From: Herbidospora yilanensis
GTDB taxonomy: Bacteria > Actinomycetota > Actinomycetes > Streptosporangiales > Streptosporangiaceae
Reading direction: 5' to 3'
Length of the DNA: 64,000 nucleotides
Assembly: GCF_001570565.1 (NCBI RefSeq)
Contig: NZ_BBXE01000041.1
Span: forward strand, 37,180-101,179
In this document: positions 16,144-24,241 of the stretch, one piece after another
How positions within the stretch are numbered: the first letter of the stretch is position 1
How the letters are laid out: every line of letters begins with the position of its first letter
Made by a program: the position numbers and the translations under genes
The notes under the pieces: model-generated
What the model was told of the DNA's origin: nothing
Database searches by the model: none
The model's input: only the letters and a program-made list of their open reading frames with translations

Positions 16144-16491
16144 TCAGAGGTCGAGCTCGAACCTGTTGCCTCTCCTCAGGTAGGCGTCCTGGGTGTAGCC
16201 CACGCGGCCGTTGCCGACGCCGACGACCCGGCGCCATTTGCCGCCCTCGCCGAAGAGCCGGCAACTGCCGGTGATGAAGTCGCCGAGGTTGTAGAGGTCG
16301 TCAACGATCTTGCTGCTGACGTTGGGCTCCGTATGGACCGGGGCGGCCGCGTTGAACATGCTCTTGGCGCCCCTCATGAGCTGATAGGAGCAGGCCTCCG
16401 CGTGCGCGGGGGTGGCCGCCGCGGTCACGAGGGTGCCGGAGGCGAGGGCCGCCGCGACGGCGATACCAGTCAGACGGGTTATCATCATCAC
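16144..16491 (-). CDS. small secreted SH3-like domain protein
   Basis: 115 residues with a clear signal peptide (LTGIAVAAALASGTLVTAAA, cleavage after AHA). The mature part contains the bacterial SH3-like pattern: APVHTEPNVSSKIVDDLYNLGDFITG, then GGKWRRVVGVGNGRVGYTQDAYL. Two mature-region cysteines (EACSYQ, GSCRLF) could form a disulfide. SH3b-like domains often bind cell-wall peptides, so a wall-associated role is plausible. Converges on ku (14 bp apart) and lies downstream of the His-rich gene's terminator. Confidence 0.85.
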   Translation of the reverse strand: MMMITRLTGIAVAAALASGTLVTAAATPAHAEACSYQLMRGAKSMFNAAAPVHTEPNVSSKIVDDLYNLGDFITGSCRLFGEGGKWRRVVGVGNGRVGYTQDAYLRRGNRFELDL

Positions 16492-16544
16492 TCCCAGTAA
16501 TCAATGTGGTGCTCTGGGTGATAACCCTGCGTGACCAAACGAAA

Positions 16545-16576
16545 CGTGCCGCGATGACCGGAGTCATCGCGGCACG
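16545..16576 (-). terminator. intrinsic terminator after the His-rich protein gene
   Basis: Perfect 13-bp inverted repeat CGTGCCGCGATGA (16545-16557) and TCATCGCGGCACG (16564-16576) with a 6-nt loop; on the minus strand it is followed by TTTCGTTTGG. It separates the His-rich gene from the SH3 gene. Confidence 0.75.
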
Positions 16577-16629
16577 ATCGTCGCCGGGATCTCAGAAGAC
16601 CACTCAGGTCATTCCGTGATCAGGTCCTG

Positions 16630-17190
16630 CTAGTTGCGGTGCCAGCGGTACTGCTTGTGGAGGTGCCAGCCCTCCGTGAAGCCGGTACGCGGGCTCCAGC
16701 GGTGACGCTTGAAGTGCGACTTGACCTTGTGGAAGTGGTGGCCGCCGTGGAAGCCGTGGCCCCAGTTGCCGCCCCAGTCGCCGTCGCCGCCGCCGTCCCA
16801 GCCGCCGCCGTCGCCGTCCCAGCCGCCGTGGTGGCCGCGGACCGGGTGGCACTTACCGATGGTGTAGCCACCCGCGTGCAGGTAACCGACGATCCGGCTG
16901 TGGTGGTGCGGACGGTGGTGCACCCGGATGTAGTGACGGAACCGGCCGGCCGGGAAGGCGCCGTGGTGCAGCTTCGGGTCGGCGTGGTGCGAGCCGTGCC
17001 GCACCTTGAAGACGCAGGTGTGGTTGTGGAAGTGGTGGTGGCCGTGGTGGCCGTGGCCGTGGCCCCAGTCGTCACCCGACCACTCGTAGCCACCGTCGCC
17101 GGCGGCGGCGGGAGTCGCGAGGGCGAGGACGGCGCCGCCGCCGACGAGGGCGGCGGTAGCCAGGGTGCTGGCGAGCTTCTTGAGCTGCAT
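16630..17190 (-). CDS. secreted histidine/glycine-rich protein, probable metal binder
   Basis: 186 residues from ATG 17190, with AAGGAG 6 nt upstream. A signal peptide (LASTLATAALVGGGAVLALA) ends near TPAAAG. The mature protein carries about 34 His, many in clusters (GHGHGHHGHHHFHNH, VHHRPHHHS, GFHGGHHFH), plus a Gly/Asp/Trp repeat (GGWDGDGGGWDGGGDGDWGG) and two cysteines placed around a KxxH-rich core. This could bind Zn, Ni, Cu or Co outside the cell or act as a metal sink. I know no named family. No metal transporter lies next to it. Confidence 0.8.
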   Translation of the reverse strand: MQLKKLASTLATAALVGGGAVLALATPAAAGDGGYEWSGDDWGHGHGHHGHHHFHNHTCVFKVRHGSHHADPKLHHGAFPAGRFRHYIRVHHRPHHHSRIVGYLHAGGYTIGKCHPVRGHHGGWDGDGGGWDGGGDGDWGGNWGHGFHGGHHFHKVKSHFKRHRWSPRTGFTEGWHLHKQYRWHRN

Positions 17191-17338
17191 CAATTACTCC
17201 TTGTGATTGGCTGGTGCCTGATCGTGTTATGTCCTCACTCAGCGTGACAAAACGGGCAGTATCCGGCCTTTGCGGTCACTTAGCGTAGTCATGGAGTACG
17301 ATGGGGTGGATTGTCCGTAAACGGCGGGAGGACGTGAC

Positions 17339-18262
17339 GTGACAAACCCGATTCCCCCGGAGATTCCGGGCCCGGTGCCCGACTGGCCGAGCGACCGGGC
17401 CGATCTTGGCGATCTGCGGCTGAATTACCGATCCACGCCTGACGGGCCCCGGGAAAAGGCCGTGATGATCCACGGCCTGGCGGGCTCGGCGACCAACTGG
17501 ACCGACCTGTCCGACCTGCTCAAAGACCAGGTGCGCACGTTCGCGCCCGACCTGCCGGGCGCCGGGTGGTCACCCGAGCCCGAAGACCGCGACTACTCGG
17601 TGTCCGCCCACGCGCGGGCCATGGTGCGCTTCATCGAATGGGTGGGCGGGCCGGTCCACCTGTTCGGCAACTCGCTGGGCGGGGCGGTGTCCGTGCGGGT
17701 GGCCGCGTGGCGGCCCGATCTGGTGAAGTCCCTGACCCTGGTCTCGCCGGCGCTGCCCGACCTGCTGCCCCGGGTGGGCCCGGCGCGGGTGGCCCTGTCG
17801 GCGGTGCCCGGCGTGGCCGAGTTCGTGGTGCGGCGGATGTCGGTGGCCGTGCCGCCGGAGAAGCGCATCCAGGCGACCATCTCCATGTGTTACGGCGACC
17901 TCGACTGCGTGCACCCCGACCGGCTGGCCGCCGCGATCGAGGAGCTGCGCCGCCGCGACGACCTGCCCTACTCCGCCTCGGCCATGATCGGTTCGGCCCG
18001 GGGCATCGTGCGCGAGTACTTCCGGCCCGACCTCTGGCGTGAGGCGGCCCGGGTCGAGGCCCCCACCCTGGTCATCCACGGGCGCCGCGACCGCATCGTC
18101 GACGCGCGCATGGCCAGCCGCGCCTCCCGCGTCTTCCGGGACGTCCGCATCGTGACGCTGCCCTGGGCGGGTCACGTGGCCCAGATGGAGTCCCCTCAGA
18201 TCGTCGCCCGCGAGGCCCGTGCGCTGATTCGGGAATGCGCGGACGCGCCGGTTAGGTTGTGA
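17339..18262 (+). CDS. alpha/beta-hydrolase
   Basis: 307 residues from GTG 17339. Motifs: MIHGLAGSATNW (oxyanion region), APDLPGAGWS, nucleophile elbow GNSLGG, acid in VIHGRRDRIVD, and catalytic His in LPWAGHVAQMESP. The group covers esterases, dehalogenase-like and C-C hydrolases; the substrate is not predictable. It has no signal peptide. It lies 65 bp upstream of moeZ on the same strand. Confidence 0.9.
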   Translation: MTNPIPPEIPGPVPDWPSDRADLGDLRLNYRSTPDGPREKAVMIHGLAGSATNWTDLSDLLKDQVRTFAPDLPGAGWSPEPEDRDYSVSAHARAMVRFIEWVGGPVHLFGNSLGGAVSVRVAAWRPDLVKSLTLVSPALPDLLPRVGPARVALSAVPGVAEFVVRRMSVAVPPEKRIQATISMCYGDLDCVHPDRLAAAIEELRRRDDLPYSASAMIGSARGIVREYFRPDLWREAARVEAPTLVIHGRRDRIVDARMASRASRVFRDVRIVTLPWAGHVAQMESPQIVAREARALIRECADAPVRL

Positions 18263-18327
18263 TGTGGAGCGCGCCCCCGCGGGGGCGCGAGCCTTACCCT
18301 CGAACGCCCTGAAACGGGAGTGGAACT

Positions 18328-19509
18328 GTGTCGTTGCCACCGCTGGTCGAGCCGGCCCCCGAGCTCACCGTCGACGAGGTGCGCCGCTACTCGCGCCACC
18401 TGATCATCCCCGACGTCGGGATGACCGGGCAGAAGCGGCTGAAGAACGCCAAGGTCCTGTGTGTGGGCGCGGGCGGCCTCGGTTCCCCCGCCCTGATGTA
18501 CCTCGCCGCGGCGGGTGTGGGCACGCTCGGCATCATCGACTTCGACGTGGTCGACGAGTCGAACCTGCAGCGCCAGATCATCCACGGCCAGTCCGACGTC
18601 GGCCGCCTCAAGGCCGAGTCGGCCGCGGCTACCGTGCGCGAGATCAACCCGCTCGTCAACGTGGTGATCCACAATGTGGCCCTCACCACCGACAACGTGA
18701 TGGACATCTTCTCGGGCTACGACCTGATCGTCGACGGCACCGACAACTTCGCCACCCGCTACATGGTCAACGACGCGGCGGTGCTGCTCGGCAAGCCCTA
18801 CGTGTGGGGCTCGATCTACCGCTTCGACGGCCAGGCCAGTGTCTTCTGGGCCGAGCACGGTCCCTGCTACCGCTGCCTCTACCCGGAGCCCCCGCCTCCC
18901 GGCATGGTGCCGTCCTGCGCCGAGGGCGGCGTGCTCGGTGTGCTCTGCGCCTCGATCGGCTCGATCCAGGTCAACGAGGCCATCAAGCTGCTGACCGGCA
19001 TCGGCGACCCGCTGGTGGGCCGTCTGATGATCTACGACGCGCTTGAGATGAAGTACCGCGACGTCAAGGTCCGCAAAGACCCCGAGTGCGTGTTGTGCGG
19101 CAAGAACCCCACGGTCACCGCGCTGCTCGACGACTACGAGGCGTTCTGCGGCGTCGTCTCCGACGAGGCCCAGGCGGCCGCGCAGGGGTCGACGATCACC
19201 GCGCTCGAACTCAAGAAGTGGCAGGACGACGGCGAGAACATCTACCTCGTCGACGTGCGCGAGCCGGGTGAGTACGACATCGTCAACATCCCCGGCGCCA
19301 CGCTGATCCCCAAGGGCGAGTTCCTCAACGGCTCGGCCCTGGAGAAGATGCCGCAGGACAAGAAGATCGTCCTGCACTGCAAGTCGGGCGCCCGTTCGGC
19401 CGAGGTGCTCGCGGTGCTGAAGAGCGCCGGGTTCGCCGACGCCGTCCACGTGGGTGGAGGCGTGCTGAGCTGGGTCAAGACGGTAGACCCGTCTCAGCCG
19501 ACTTACTGA
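18328..19509 (+). CDS. moeZ: adenylyltransferase/sulfurtransferase MoeZ
   Basis: 393 residues from GTG 18328. The N-terminal ThiF/MoeB domain has the nucleotide loop GAGGLGSPALMYLAAAGVG, DFDVVDESNLQRQ, and Zn cysteines in CYRCLYP and CVLCG. The C-terminal rhodanese domain has VDVREPGEYDIVNIPGA and the persulfide loop LHCKSGARS. Such proteins adenylate and thiocarboxylate ubiquitin-like sulfur carriers (MoaD, ThiS, CysO) for molybdopterin, thiamine or cysteine pathways. It is syntenic with mycobacterial moeB1 (Rv3206c); moaE is found later at 57.4 kb. Confidence 0.95.
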   Translation: MSLPPLVEPAPELTVDEVRRYSRHLIIPDVGMTGQKRLKNAKVLCVGAGGLGSPALMYLAAAGVGTLGIIDFDVVDESNLQRQIIHGQSDVGRLKAESAAATVREINPLVNVVIHNVALTTDNVMDIFSGYDLIVDGTDNFATRYMVNDAAVLLGKPYVWGSIYRFDGQASVFWAEHGPCYRCLYPEPPPPGMVPSCAEGGVLGVLCASIGSIQVNEAIKLLTGIGDPLVGRLMIYDALEMKYRDVKVRKDPECVLCGKNPTVTALLDDYEAFCGVVSDEAQAAAQGSTITALELKKWQDDGENIYLVDVREPGEYDIVNIPGATLIPKGEFLNGSALEKMPQDKKIVLHCKSGARSAEVLAVLKSAGFADAVHVGGGVLSWVKTVDPSQPTY

Positions 19510-19541
19510 TACGACCCATCTGGCCCGGTTACAGTCGGTCC

Positions 19542-20261
19542 GTGACGGAAAGACGCAGTTGGCCGGCGCTCGTCGTGGCGTCGGCCCTCACCGTGAGCTG
19601 CGCGGTCGTCGCGGGGGTGGGGGTCAGTTCGGCGATGACCGAGCTGACCCGTGGCCCCACCAAGCAGGAGCGCCGCGCCGCCGCGGCCGAGGAACTGGCC
19701 CGCCGCTGGCGCACCTGGCCGGCCGGCCGGATCTTCCCCGAACGGCTCGCCTACACCTCCGAGCAGGGTGGCCGTGAGGTGGCCCGCCGGGTCGGCATCG
19801 GCCCCGAGACCGACTGCGCGCGGGCCGTCGACGCCGCGCTCCGGGCCCCGATGGACGAGGCCGGGTGCCGCGGCCTCGTCCGCGCCACCTATCTCGACGC
19901 CGTCGAGGGCGTCGTGGTGACCATCGGGGTGGCCGCCTTCCGCGACGACACCGCCGTGATGGCCGCCACCACCGCGCTGCCCCGCGAACACCGCCCCTCG
20001 CCCGGCCTGCGGCCCCTGGCCTTCGCCAAGACCGCCACCGAGCGGTTCACCGCCGCCGGTCGCCAGTACGGCACCTATCACCGCGCCGGGCCCTATCTCG
20101 TGATGGTCACCGCCGGGCAGGCCGACGGCCGTCCCGCCAAGGCCCTGGACCGGCCGCTGACCTCGATGTTCACCTTCACCGACGAGTTGTCGGAGCAGAT
20201 CGCCCGCGGCCTCGTCACGCCCGCGCGCGCGACCTGCGAATCGGAGGGCTTCCTGTGCTGA
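19542..20261 (+). CDS. membrane-anchored protein paired with a subtilisin-like protease (copy 1)
   Basis: 239 residues: short basic N-terminus, one transmembrane helix (~8-30), then an extracytoplasmic domain of ~200 residues. The block ARRWRTWPAGRIFPERLAY and REVARRVGIGPETDCARAVD recurs in the protein encoded at 21507-22340, so the two are paralogues. I recognise no named family. Its stop overlaps the next start as GTGCTGA, so it is translationally coupled to the S8 protease and probably a partner, activator or substrate-presenting subunit of it (inference). Confidence 0.8.
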   Translation: MTERRSWPALVVASALTVSCAVVAGVGVSSAMTELTRGPTKQERRAAAAEELARRWRTWPAGRIFPERLAYTSEQGGREVARRVGIGPETDCARAVDAALRAPMDEAGCRGLVRATYLDAVEGVVVTIGVAAFRDDTAVMAATTALPREHRPSPGLRPLAFAKTATERFTAAGRQYGTYHRAGPYLVMVTAGQADGRPAKALDRPLTSMFTFTDELSEQIARGLVTPARATCESEGFLC

Positions 20262-21454
20262 TCCGGGCCCTCGCGGTGGCGCTCCCGCTGCTCTTCCTCG
20301 CCGTCCCGGCCTACGCCGACGGGGTCCGGGGCGGGCAGACCGGCACGCTCGGCATGATCGGCATCGACCAGGCCTGGCGCGAGACCAAGGGCGACGGCGT
20401 GCTGGTGGCGGTGCTCGACTCGGGCGTCGACCCGGGCCATCGCGACCTCGCGGGGTCGGTCCGGGTGGGCCGCGACTTCACCAAGGGCGCCAACCCGCCC
20501 GGCGTACGGCCCCAGCGGCTGCACGGCACCTACATGGCCTCCCTCATCGCCGGCCACGGCCACGGTCCCGGCGGCCGGGACGGCGTGGTCGGGGTCGCCC
20601 CGGAGGCCGAGATCCTGTCGGTCCGGGTGATCCTTGAGGACGACGAGCCGGGCTTCAAGACGTTCAACATGGACGAGCGCTACGAGGGCGTGATGGCCAG
20701 GGGCATCCGCCACGCCGTCGAAGAGGGCGCCGACGTGATCAACCTGTCGATCGCCAAGGGCGCCGCGACGGAGGACGATCGGGCCGCGGTGGCGTACGCG
20801 ATCTCGAACAACGTGGTGCTGGTCGCGGCGGCCGGGAACGACGGCGCCGAGGACACCGGTGGCCACTACTCCTACCCGGCCTCGCTGCCCGGGGTGATCT
20901 CGGTCGCGGCGGTGACGGGAACGATGCGGCGGGCCTTCTTCTCCACCCGCAACGCCTCGGTGATGCTGGCCGCGCCGGGGGTCGACATCCTGGGGGCCGG
21001 GCCCGGCGACGAATACTGGGTCGGCCGGGGCACGTCGCAGGCGACGGCTCTGGTGTCGGGTGTGGCCGCTTTGATAAAAGCGAAATATCCGAAGATGTCA
21101 CCCGCGCTGGTGGCCCAGGCGCTCGCCGGCTCCGCCGTCGCACCCAAAGGCGCCGGCTACAACACCGGCACCGGCTTCGGCGTGGTGAACGCCGGCCGCG
21201 CGCTGGCCGCCGCCGCCCGGCTCGCCGGGCATAGACCGACGGCCTCCGGGAAGGAGGCCCACAATCCCGACCGCCCCTTCTCCACCGCCTCCCCGCAGCC
21301 GATCGCCATGGTGCGGCGCGACCACCGGATGATCACCCTCTACGGCGCGGCCGGCGTCGCCGGGCTCATCGGGGCAGGTGGCAGCGTCGCCGTGATCGTC
21401 GTCTGCGCCCGCAGAGCGCGGCGCAGGGAGGCTTCACCAGAAATCGCCACCTAG
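20255..21454 (+). CDS. mycosin-like S8 serine protease, membrane-anchored (copy 1, catalytic)
   Basis: 399 residues from GTG 20255. Signal peptide ~1-22, then a subtilase domain with an intact triad: Asp55 (VAVLDSGVD), His90 (LHGTYMASLIAG), Ser261 (GTSQATALVSG), plus the oxyanion Asn195 (AAGND). A C-terminal transmembrane helix (~GAAGVAGLIGAGGSVAVIVV) ends in a basic tail. The layout is that of type VII secretion mycosins, but no ESX genes (EccC, EsxA/B) are present here, so the substrate is unknown. It is coupled to the membrane protein before it and followed by a second, degenerate copy of the whole pair. Confidence 0.92.
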   Translation: MLIRALAVALPLLFLAVPAYADGVRGGQTGTLGMIGIDQAWRETKGDGVLVAVLDSGVDPGHRDLAGSVRVGRDFTKGANPPGVRPQRLHGTYMASLIAGHGHGPGGRDGVVGVAPEAEILSVRVILEDDEPGFKTFNMDERYEGVMARGIRHAVEEGADVINLSIAKGAATEDDRAAVAYAISNNVVLVAAAGNDGAEDTGGHYSYPASLPGVISVAAVTGTMRRAFFSTRNASVMLAAPGVDILGAGPGDEYWVGRGTSQATALVSGVAALIKAKYPKMSPALVAQALAGSAVAPKGAGYNTGTGFGVVNAGRALAAAARLAGHRPTASGKEAHNPDRPFSTASPQPIAMVRRDHRMITLYGAAGVAGLIGAGGSVAVIVVCARRARRREASPEIAT

Positions 21455-21506
21455 GAGACCTCTACCGAATCGTTGGCGTATGGAGTCTTCGGCGTAACAT
21501 TGAGGA

Positions 21507-22340
21507 ATGTCGCCACAGCAGCCGCGAGCCCAGCGAACGCGGGTGCGCCCATGGCCGGCCACACGCGGGCGCGCGGCGGCGGTCCAGGCAGCCAACGAGC
21601 GGCGGGAGCTCGAGAAGGGCATCCGCCGCCGGGGCATCGTCACGAGCCTGCTGACGGCCGCGGTGCTGGTGGCGGCCGTCAACGCGGTGATCGCCGGGGT
21701 CGGCATCGTCCAGGAGACCCGCTCCCGGCCCCTGACCGGCCAGGAACGCGCCGACTACGTGAAAGAGGACGTCGCGCGGCGCTGGCACGACTGGCCGGCG
21801 TCCATGGTCTTCCCCGACGAGCTCGAATACGTCGGCCTGGCCCGCTCGCAGCAGTTCGCCCGCCGGGTCGGCATCGCGCCCGAGATCCCCTGTTGGGCGG
21901 GGGTCGACCGATCGGTCGCCTCGGTCTTCCGCGAGGTGTCGTGCCGGTCGCTGCTCCGGGCGACCTATGTCGACCAGTCGGGCGCCTTCGCGATCACCAT
22001 CGGCGTGGCCGTCATGGCCGACGAGGAAGCCCGCACCTCCGCCGCCGCCAAGCTGCCGATCGACGACCGGGTCGGGGTGCGGCCGGTGGCCTTCCCCGGC
22101 ACCGTGACCGACCTGTTCGGCGCGGCCCAGCGGCAGCGGTCGGGCTGGGTCGGGGTGGGGCCGTACATCGTCTTCTACACCGCCGGGTACACCGACGGGC
22201 GGACCCGTGACGCGATCCCGCAGGAGGAGCTGTTGCACAGCGAGCTGTGGCCGACCGCGCAGGCCCTCGGCGGCCGGGTGGCCCGGTCGCTGGGCGAGGA
22301 GCCCGAGGTGCCGCGCTGCACCCAGGGGAACGAATGCTGA
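21507..22340 (+). CDS. membrane-anchored protein paired with a degenerate subtilase (copy 2)
   Basis: 277 residues from ATG 21507. A longer Arg-rich cytosolic N-terminus (~43 residues) precedes one transmembrane helix (~44-68), then the same extracytoplasmic domain as copy 1 (ARRWHDWPASMVFPDELEY, ARRVGIAPEIPCWAGVD). Similarity to 19542-20261 is evident by eye over most of the exported region, including conserved cysteines (CRSLLRATY against CRGLVRATY). Its stop overlaps the next start as ATGCTGA, the same 7-nt coupling as in copy 1, supporting tandem duplication of the whole two-gene unit. Confidence 0.8.
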   Translation: MSPQQPRAQRTRVRPWPATRGRAAAVQAANERRELEKGIRRRGIVTSLLTAAVLVAAVNAVIAGVGIVQETRSRPLTGQERADYVKEDVARRWHDWPASMVFPDELEYVGLARSQQFARRVGIAPEIPCWAGVDRSVASVFREVSCRSLLRATYVDQSGAFAITIGVAVMADEEARTSAAAKLPIDDRVGVRPVAFPGTVTDLFGAAQRQRSGWVGVGPYIVFYTAGYTDGRTRDAIPQEELLHSELWPTAQALGGRVARSLGEEPEVPRCTQGNEC

Positions 22341-23461
22341 GGGCGGCCGCCCTGGCGGTGGCCGCGCTGCTCACCGTCGCGGCGGCCCCGGCGCCCCTCG
22401 ACGACCTCGGCGTCGACGCCGCCTGGGCCCAGACCAGGGGCGCCGGGGTGACGGTGGCGCTGCTCCACGACCGCGTCGGCGAACCGGCCGAGCTCAAGGG
22501 CCGCGTCGTCCAGGCCCCCGACATGACGGGAACGTTGTTCGAGGGCGACGAGATGCGCACCAACGACTACTCGACCGTCCTGGCCGGGCTGGTCGCCGGG
22601 AACGGCGCCGGCGGCGGCCGGCAGGGCACCGCGCCCGAGGCCACGGTGTTGTCGGTGCCGATCACCTCGATGCCCCTCGAAGGAGGGGTGGTCGACCCCG
22701 AGGGCGCGCAGGGCGCCCCGCTCGACAGCCCGATCGCCCGCGGCGTGCGCTATGCCGTCAACCACGGCGCCCAGGTGATCGTGGTCCCGATGGGCATCTT
22801 CGGCGTCGGCCGGGTCGAGCGCGACGCCGTCGCCTACGCCCTCCAGCGCGACGTGGTGATCGTCTCGGGGGCGGGCGACATCGGCCAGTGGCCCTCGTCC
22901 ACCACCAACGGCACCTCCTACTGGCAGTTCCCGGCCGGGTTCCCCGGCGTGATCGGGGTGGCCGCCGTCGACGACGCGGGCGTGCGCGCCCCGGCCAGCT
23001 CCGACAACCTCTCGGTCCTGGTCGCCGCGCCGGGCGTCCGCATCCCGGCGGGCCAGGCGGGCGGCCGGCCGCTGGCGGTGAACGGCACCCAGGCGGCGAG
23101 TGCCCTCGTGGGCGGGGTGGCCGCCTTGATCCGGTCCAGATTCCCCCGGTTGCCCGCCGAACTGGTCGCCCGGTCGATGTCCGACTCGGCCGGGCCCCAC
23201 CCCGGGAACGGCTACGACGACAAGGTCGGCTTCGGCGTGGTGAACGCGGGCAAGGCGCTGAACCGGGCCGGTGAGCTGGCGAAATACCAGGAGACCGTGC
23301 CGGTCGCCGGCGACGTCTACTTCGGCGGGGGGCCGAAGTCGGCCGGTCCGCAGCCGCCCGGCCCCGACCCGCTCCGGTTGTGGGTCTTCGGCGCGGGAGC
23401 CGTGCTGAGCCTGGCCGCCTTCGGCCTTCTCGCGGGACTGCTGGCCCGCAGAAGGAGATGA
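22334..23461 (+). CDS. subtilase-fold protein lacking the catalytic triad (copy 2, pseudoprotease)
   Basis: 375 residues from ATG 22334: signal peptide, subtilase-like body, C-terminal transmembrane helix (~FGAGAVLSLAAFGLLAGLLA) and basic tail, as in copy 1. Aligning by eye, each catalytic position has changed: VALLHDR has His45 where copy 1 has Asp55; NDYSTVLAGLVAG has Tyr79 where copy 1 has His90; GAGDIG has Asp182 for the oxyanion Asn; and GTQAASALVGG has Gln253 for Ser261. The frame is intact with normal codon use, so this is a maintained pseudoenzyme rather than a decaying gene. It may scaffold, inhibit or regulate copy 1 (inference). Confidence 0.88.
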   Translation: MLRAAALAVAALLTVAAAPAPLDDLGVDAAWAQTRGAGVTVALLHDRVGEPAELKGRVVQAPDMTGTLFEGDEMRTNDYSTVLAGLVAGNGAGGGRQGTAPEATVLSVPITSMPLEGGVVDPEGAQGAPLDSPIARGVRYAVNHGAQVIVVPMGIFGVGRVERDAVAYALQRDVVIVSGAGDIGQWPSSTTNGTSYWQFPAGFPGVIGVAAVDDAGVRAPASSDNLSVLVAAPGVRIPAGQAGGRPLAVNGTQAASALVGGVAALIRSRFPRLPAELVARSMSDSAGPHPGNGYDDKVGFGVVNAGKALNRAGELAKYQETVPVAGDVYFGGGPKSAGPQPPGPDPLRLWVFGAGAVLSLAAFGLLAGLLARRRR

Positions 23462-23528
23462 CGACTTAGAGGGAAACTTGCCCTTTCTCATCACAACAAG
23501 GGGCAAAGGTTCGCTATCGTCGCGCCTC

Positions 23529-23888
23529 ATGGGTTACGAGCTGCGCGTCGAGCGTGAATCAGCGCTCGCCTACGCCGAACTCGTCCGGGCGCTGTCGGGC
23601 CATTCCGACCTAGAGGTGCGCGGATCGGCCGAGGCGGGAGAGGTCGTCGCGCGGCACGGCGACGACGGCCACCGGGTGGCCGAGTGGTCGGGCCGGTTGT
23701 TCGGCTCGCCCGAATCCGACTGGCACCTCGCCCACCTGGCGCGCGTCGCCGAGCTGCTGGGCGGGCGACTGGTCGGTGAGGACGGCGAGGTCTACGGCGT
23801 CCGCGACGGAATTCTGGAACAGGGCGACATCGAGTTCGGCAAGCTGGAGGACCTCCTCTACGCCGGACCGACGAGCTGGAGCCAATGA
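23529..23888 (+). CDS. hypothetical protein
   Basis: 119 residues from ATG 23529 (MGYELRVERESALAYAELVR). It looks like a small soluble alpha/beta protein with acidic C-terminal half (VGEDGEVYGVRDGILEQGDIEFGKLEDLLY). I recognise no domain. It overlaps the alkyltransferase-like gene by ATGA, so the two are co-translated; a shared role with DNA damage is possible but not shown. Confidence 0.75.
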   Translation: MGYELRVERESALAYAELVRALSGHSDLEVRGSAEAGEVVARHGDDGHRVAEWSGRLFGSPESDWHLAHLARVAELLGGRLVGEDGEVYGVRDGILEQGDIEFGKLEDLLYAGPTSWSQ

Positions 23889-24190
23889 ACGAACACCCGC
23901 CGCCGTTCGCCGACCGGGTCCTCGACCTGGTCGACCGGATTCCGCCCGGGAAGGTCATGTCGTACGGCGACGTGGCCGAATATCTCGGTGAAGGCGGGCC
24001 CCGGCAGGTGGGGCGGGTGATGGCCACGTGGGGCGGAGCCGTCTCATGGTGGCGCGTGATCAGAACCGATGGGAGCCCGCCGCCGGGCTTGGAGGCCGAA
24101 TGTCTCCGCAGGTGGCGTACGGAAGGAACACCGGTGAAAGGGGAACGCGCATTGATGCGTGAGGCACGATGGGACGGAATCCCCCTTTAA
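23885..24190 (+). CDS. alkyltransferase-like protein (ATL), Trp in place of catalytic Cys
   Basis: 101 residues from ATG 23885. It matches the C-terminal DNA-binding domain of O6-alkylguanine-DNA alkyltransferase: DRVLDLVDRIPPGKVMSYGDVA, then QVGRVMATWGGAVSWWRVIRTDG. Where MGMT/Ogt has Pro-Cys-His-Arg this protein has Ser-Trp-Trp-Arg, so the alkyl-accepting Cys is replaced by Trp, the hallmark of ATL proteins. These bind O6-alkylguanine without repairing it and hand the lesion to nucleotide excision repair. Its place corresponds to the M. tuberculosis Rv3204 Ogt-like gene. Confidence 0.9.
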   Translation: MNEHPPPFADRVLDLVDRIPPGKVMSYGDVAEYLGEGGPRQVGRVMATWGGAVSWWRVIRTDGSPPPGLEAECLRRWRTEGTPVKGERALMREARWDGIPL

Positions 24191-24241
24191 CCGGCATTAC
24201 CATTTCTGAAACACCGGTCATCCGAAGGGTGGTGCCCCCTT

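Noticed and set aside
20255..23461. Type VII secretion locus suggested by mycosin-like proteases
   Set aside because: No EccB, EccC, EccD, EccE or WXG100 genes occur in the window.
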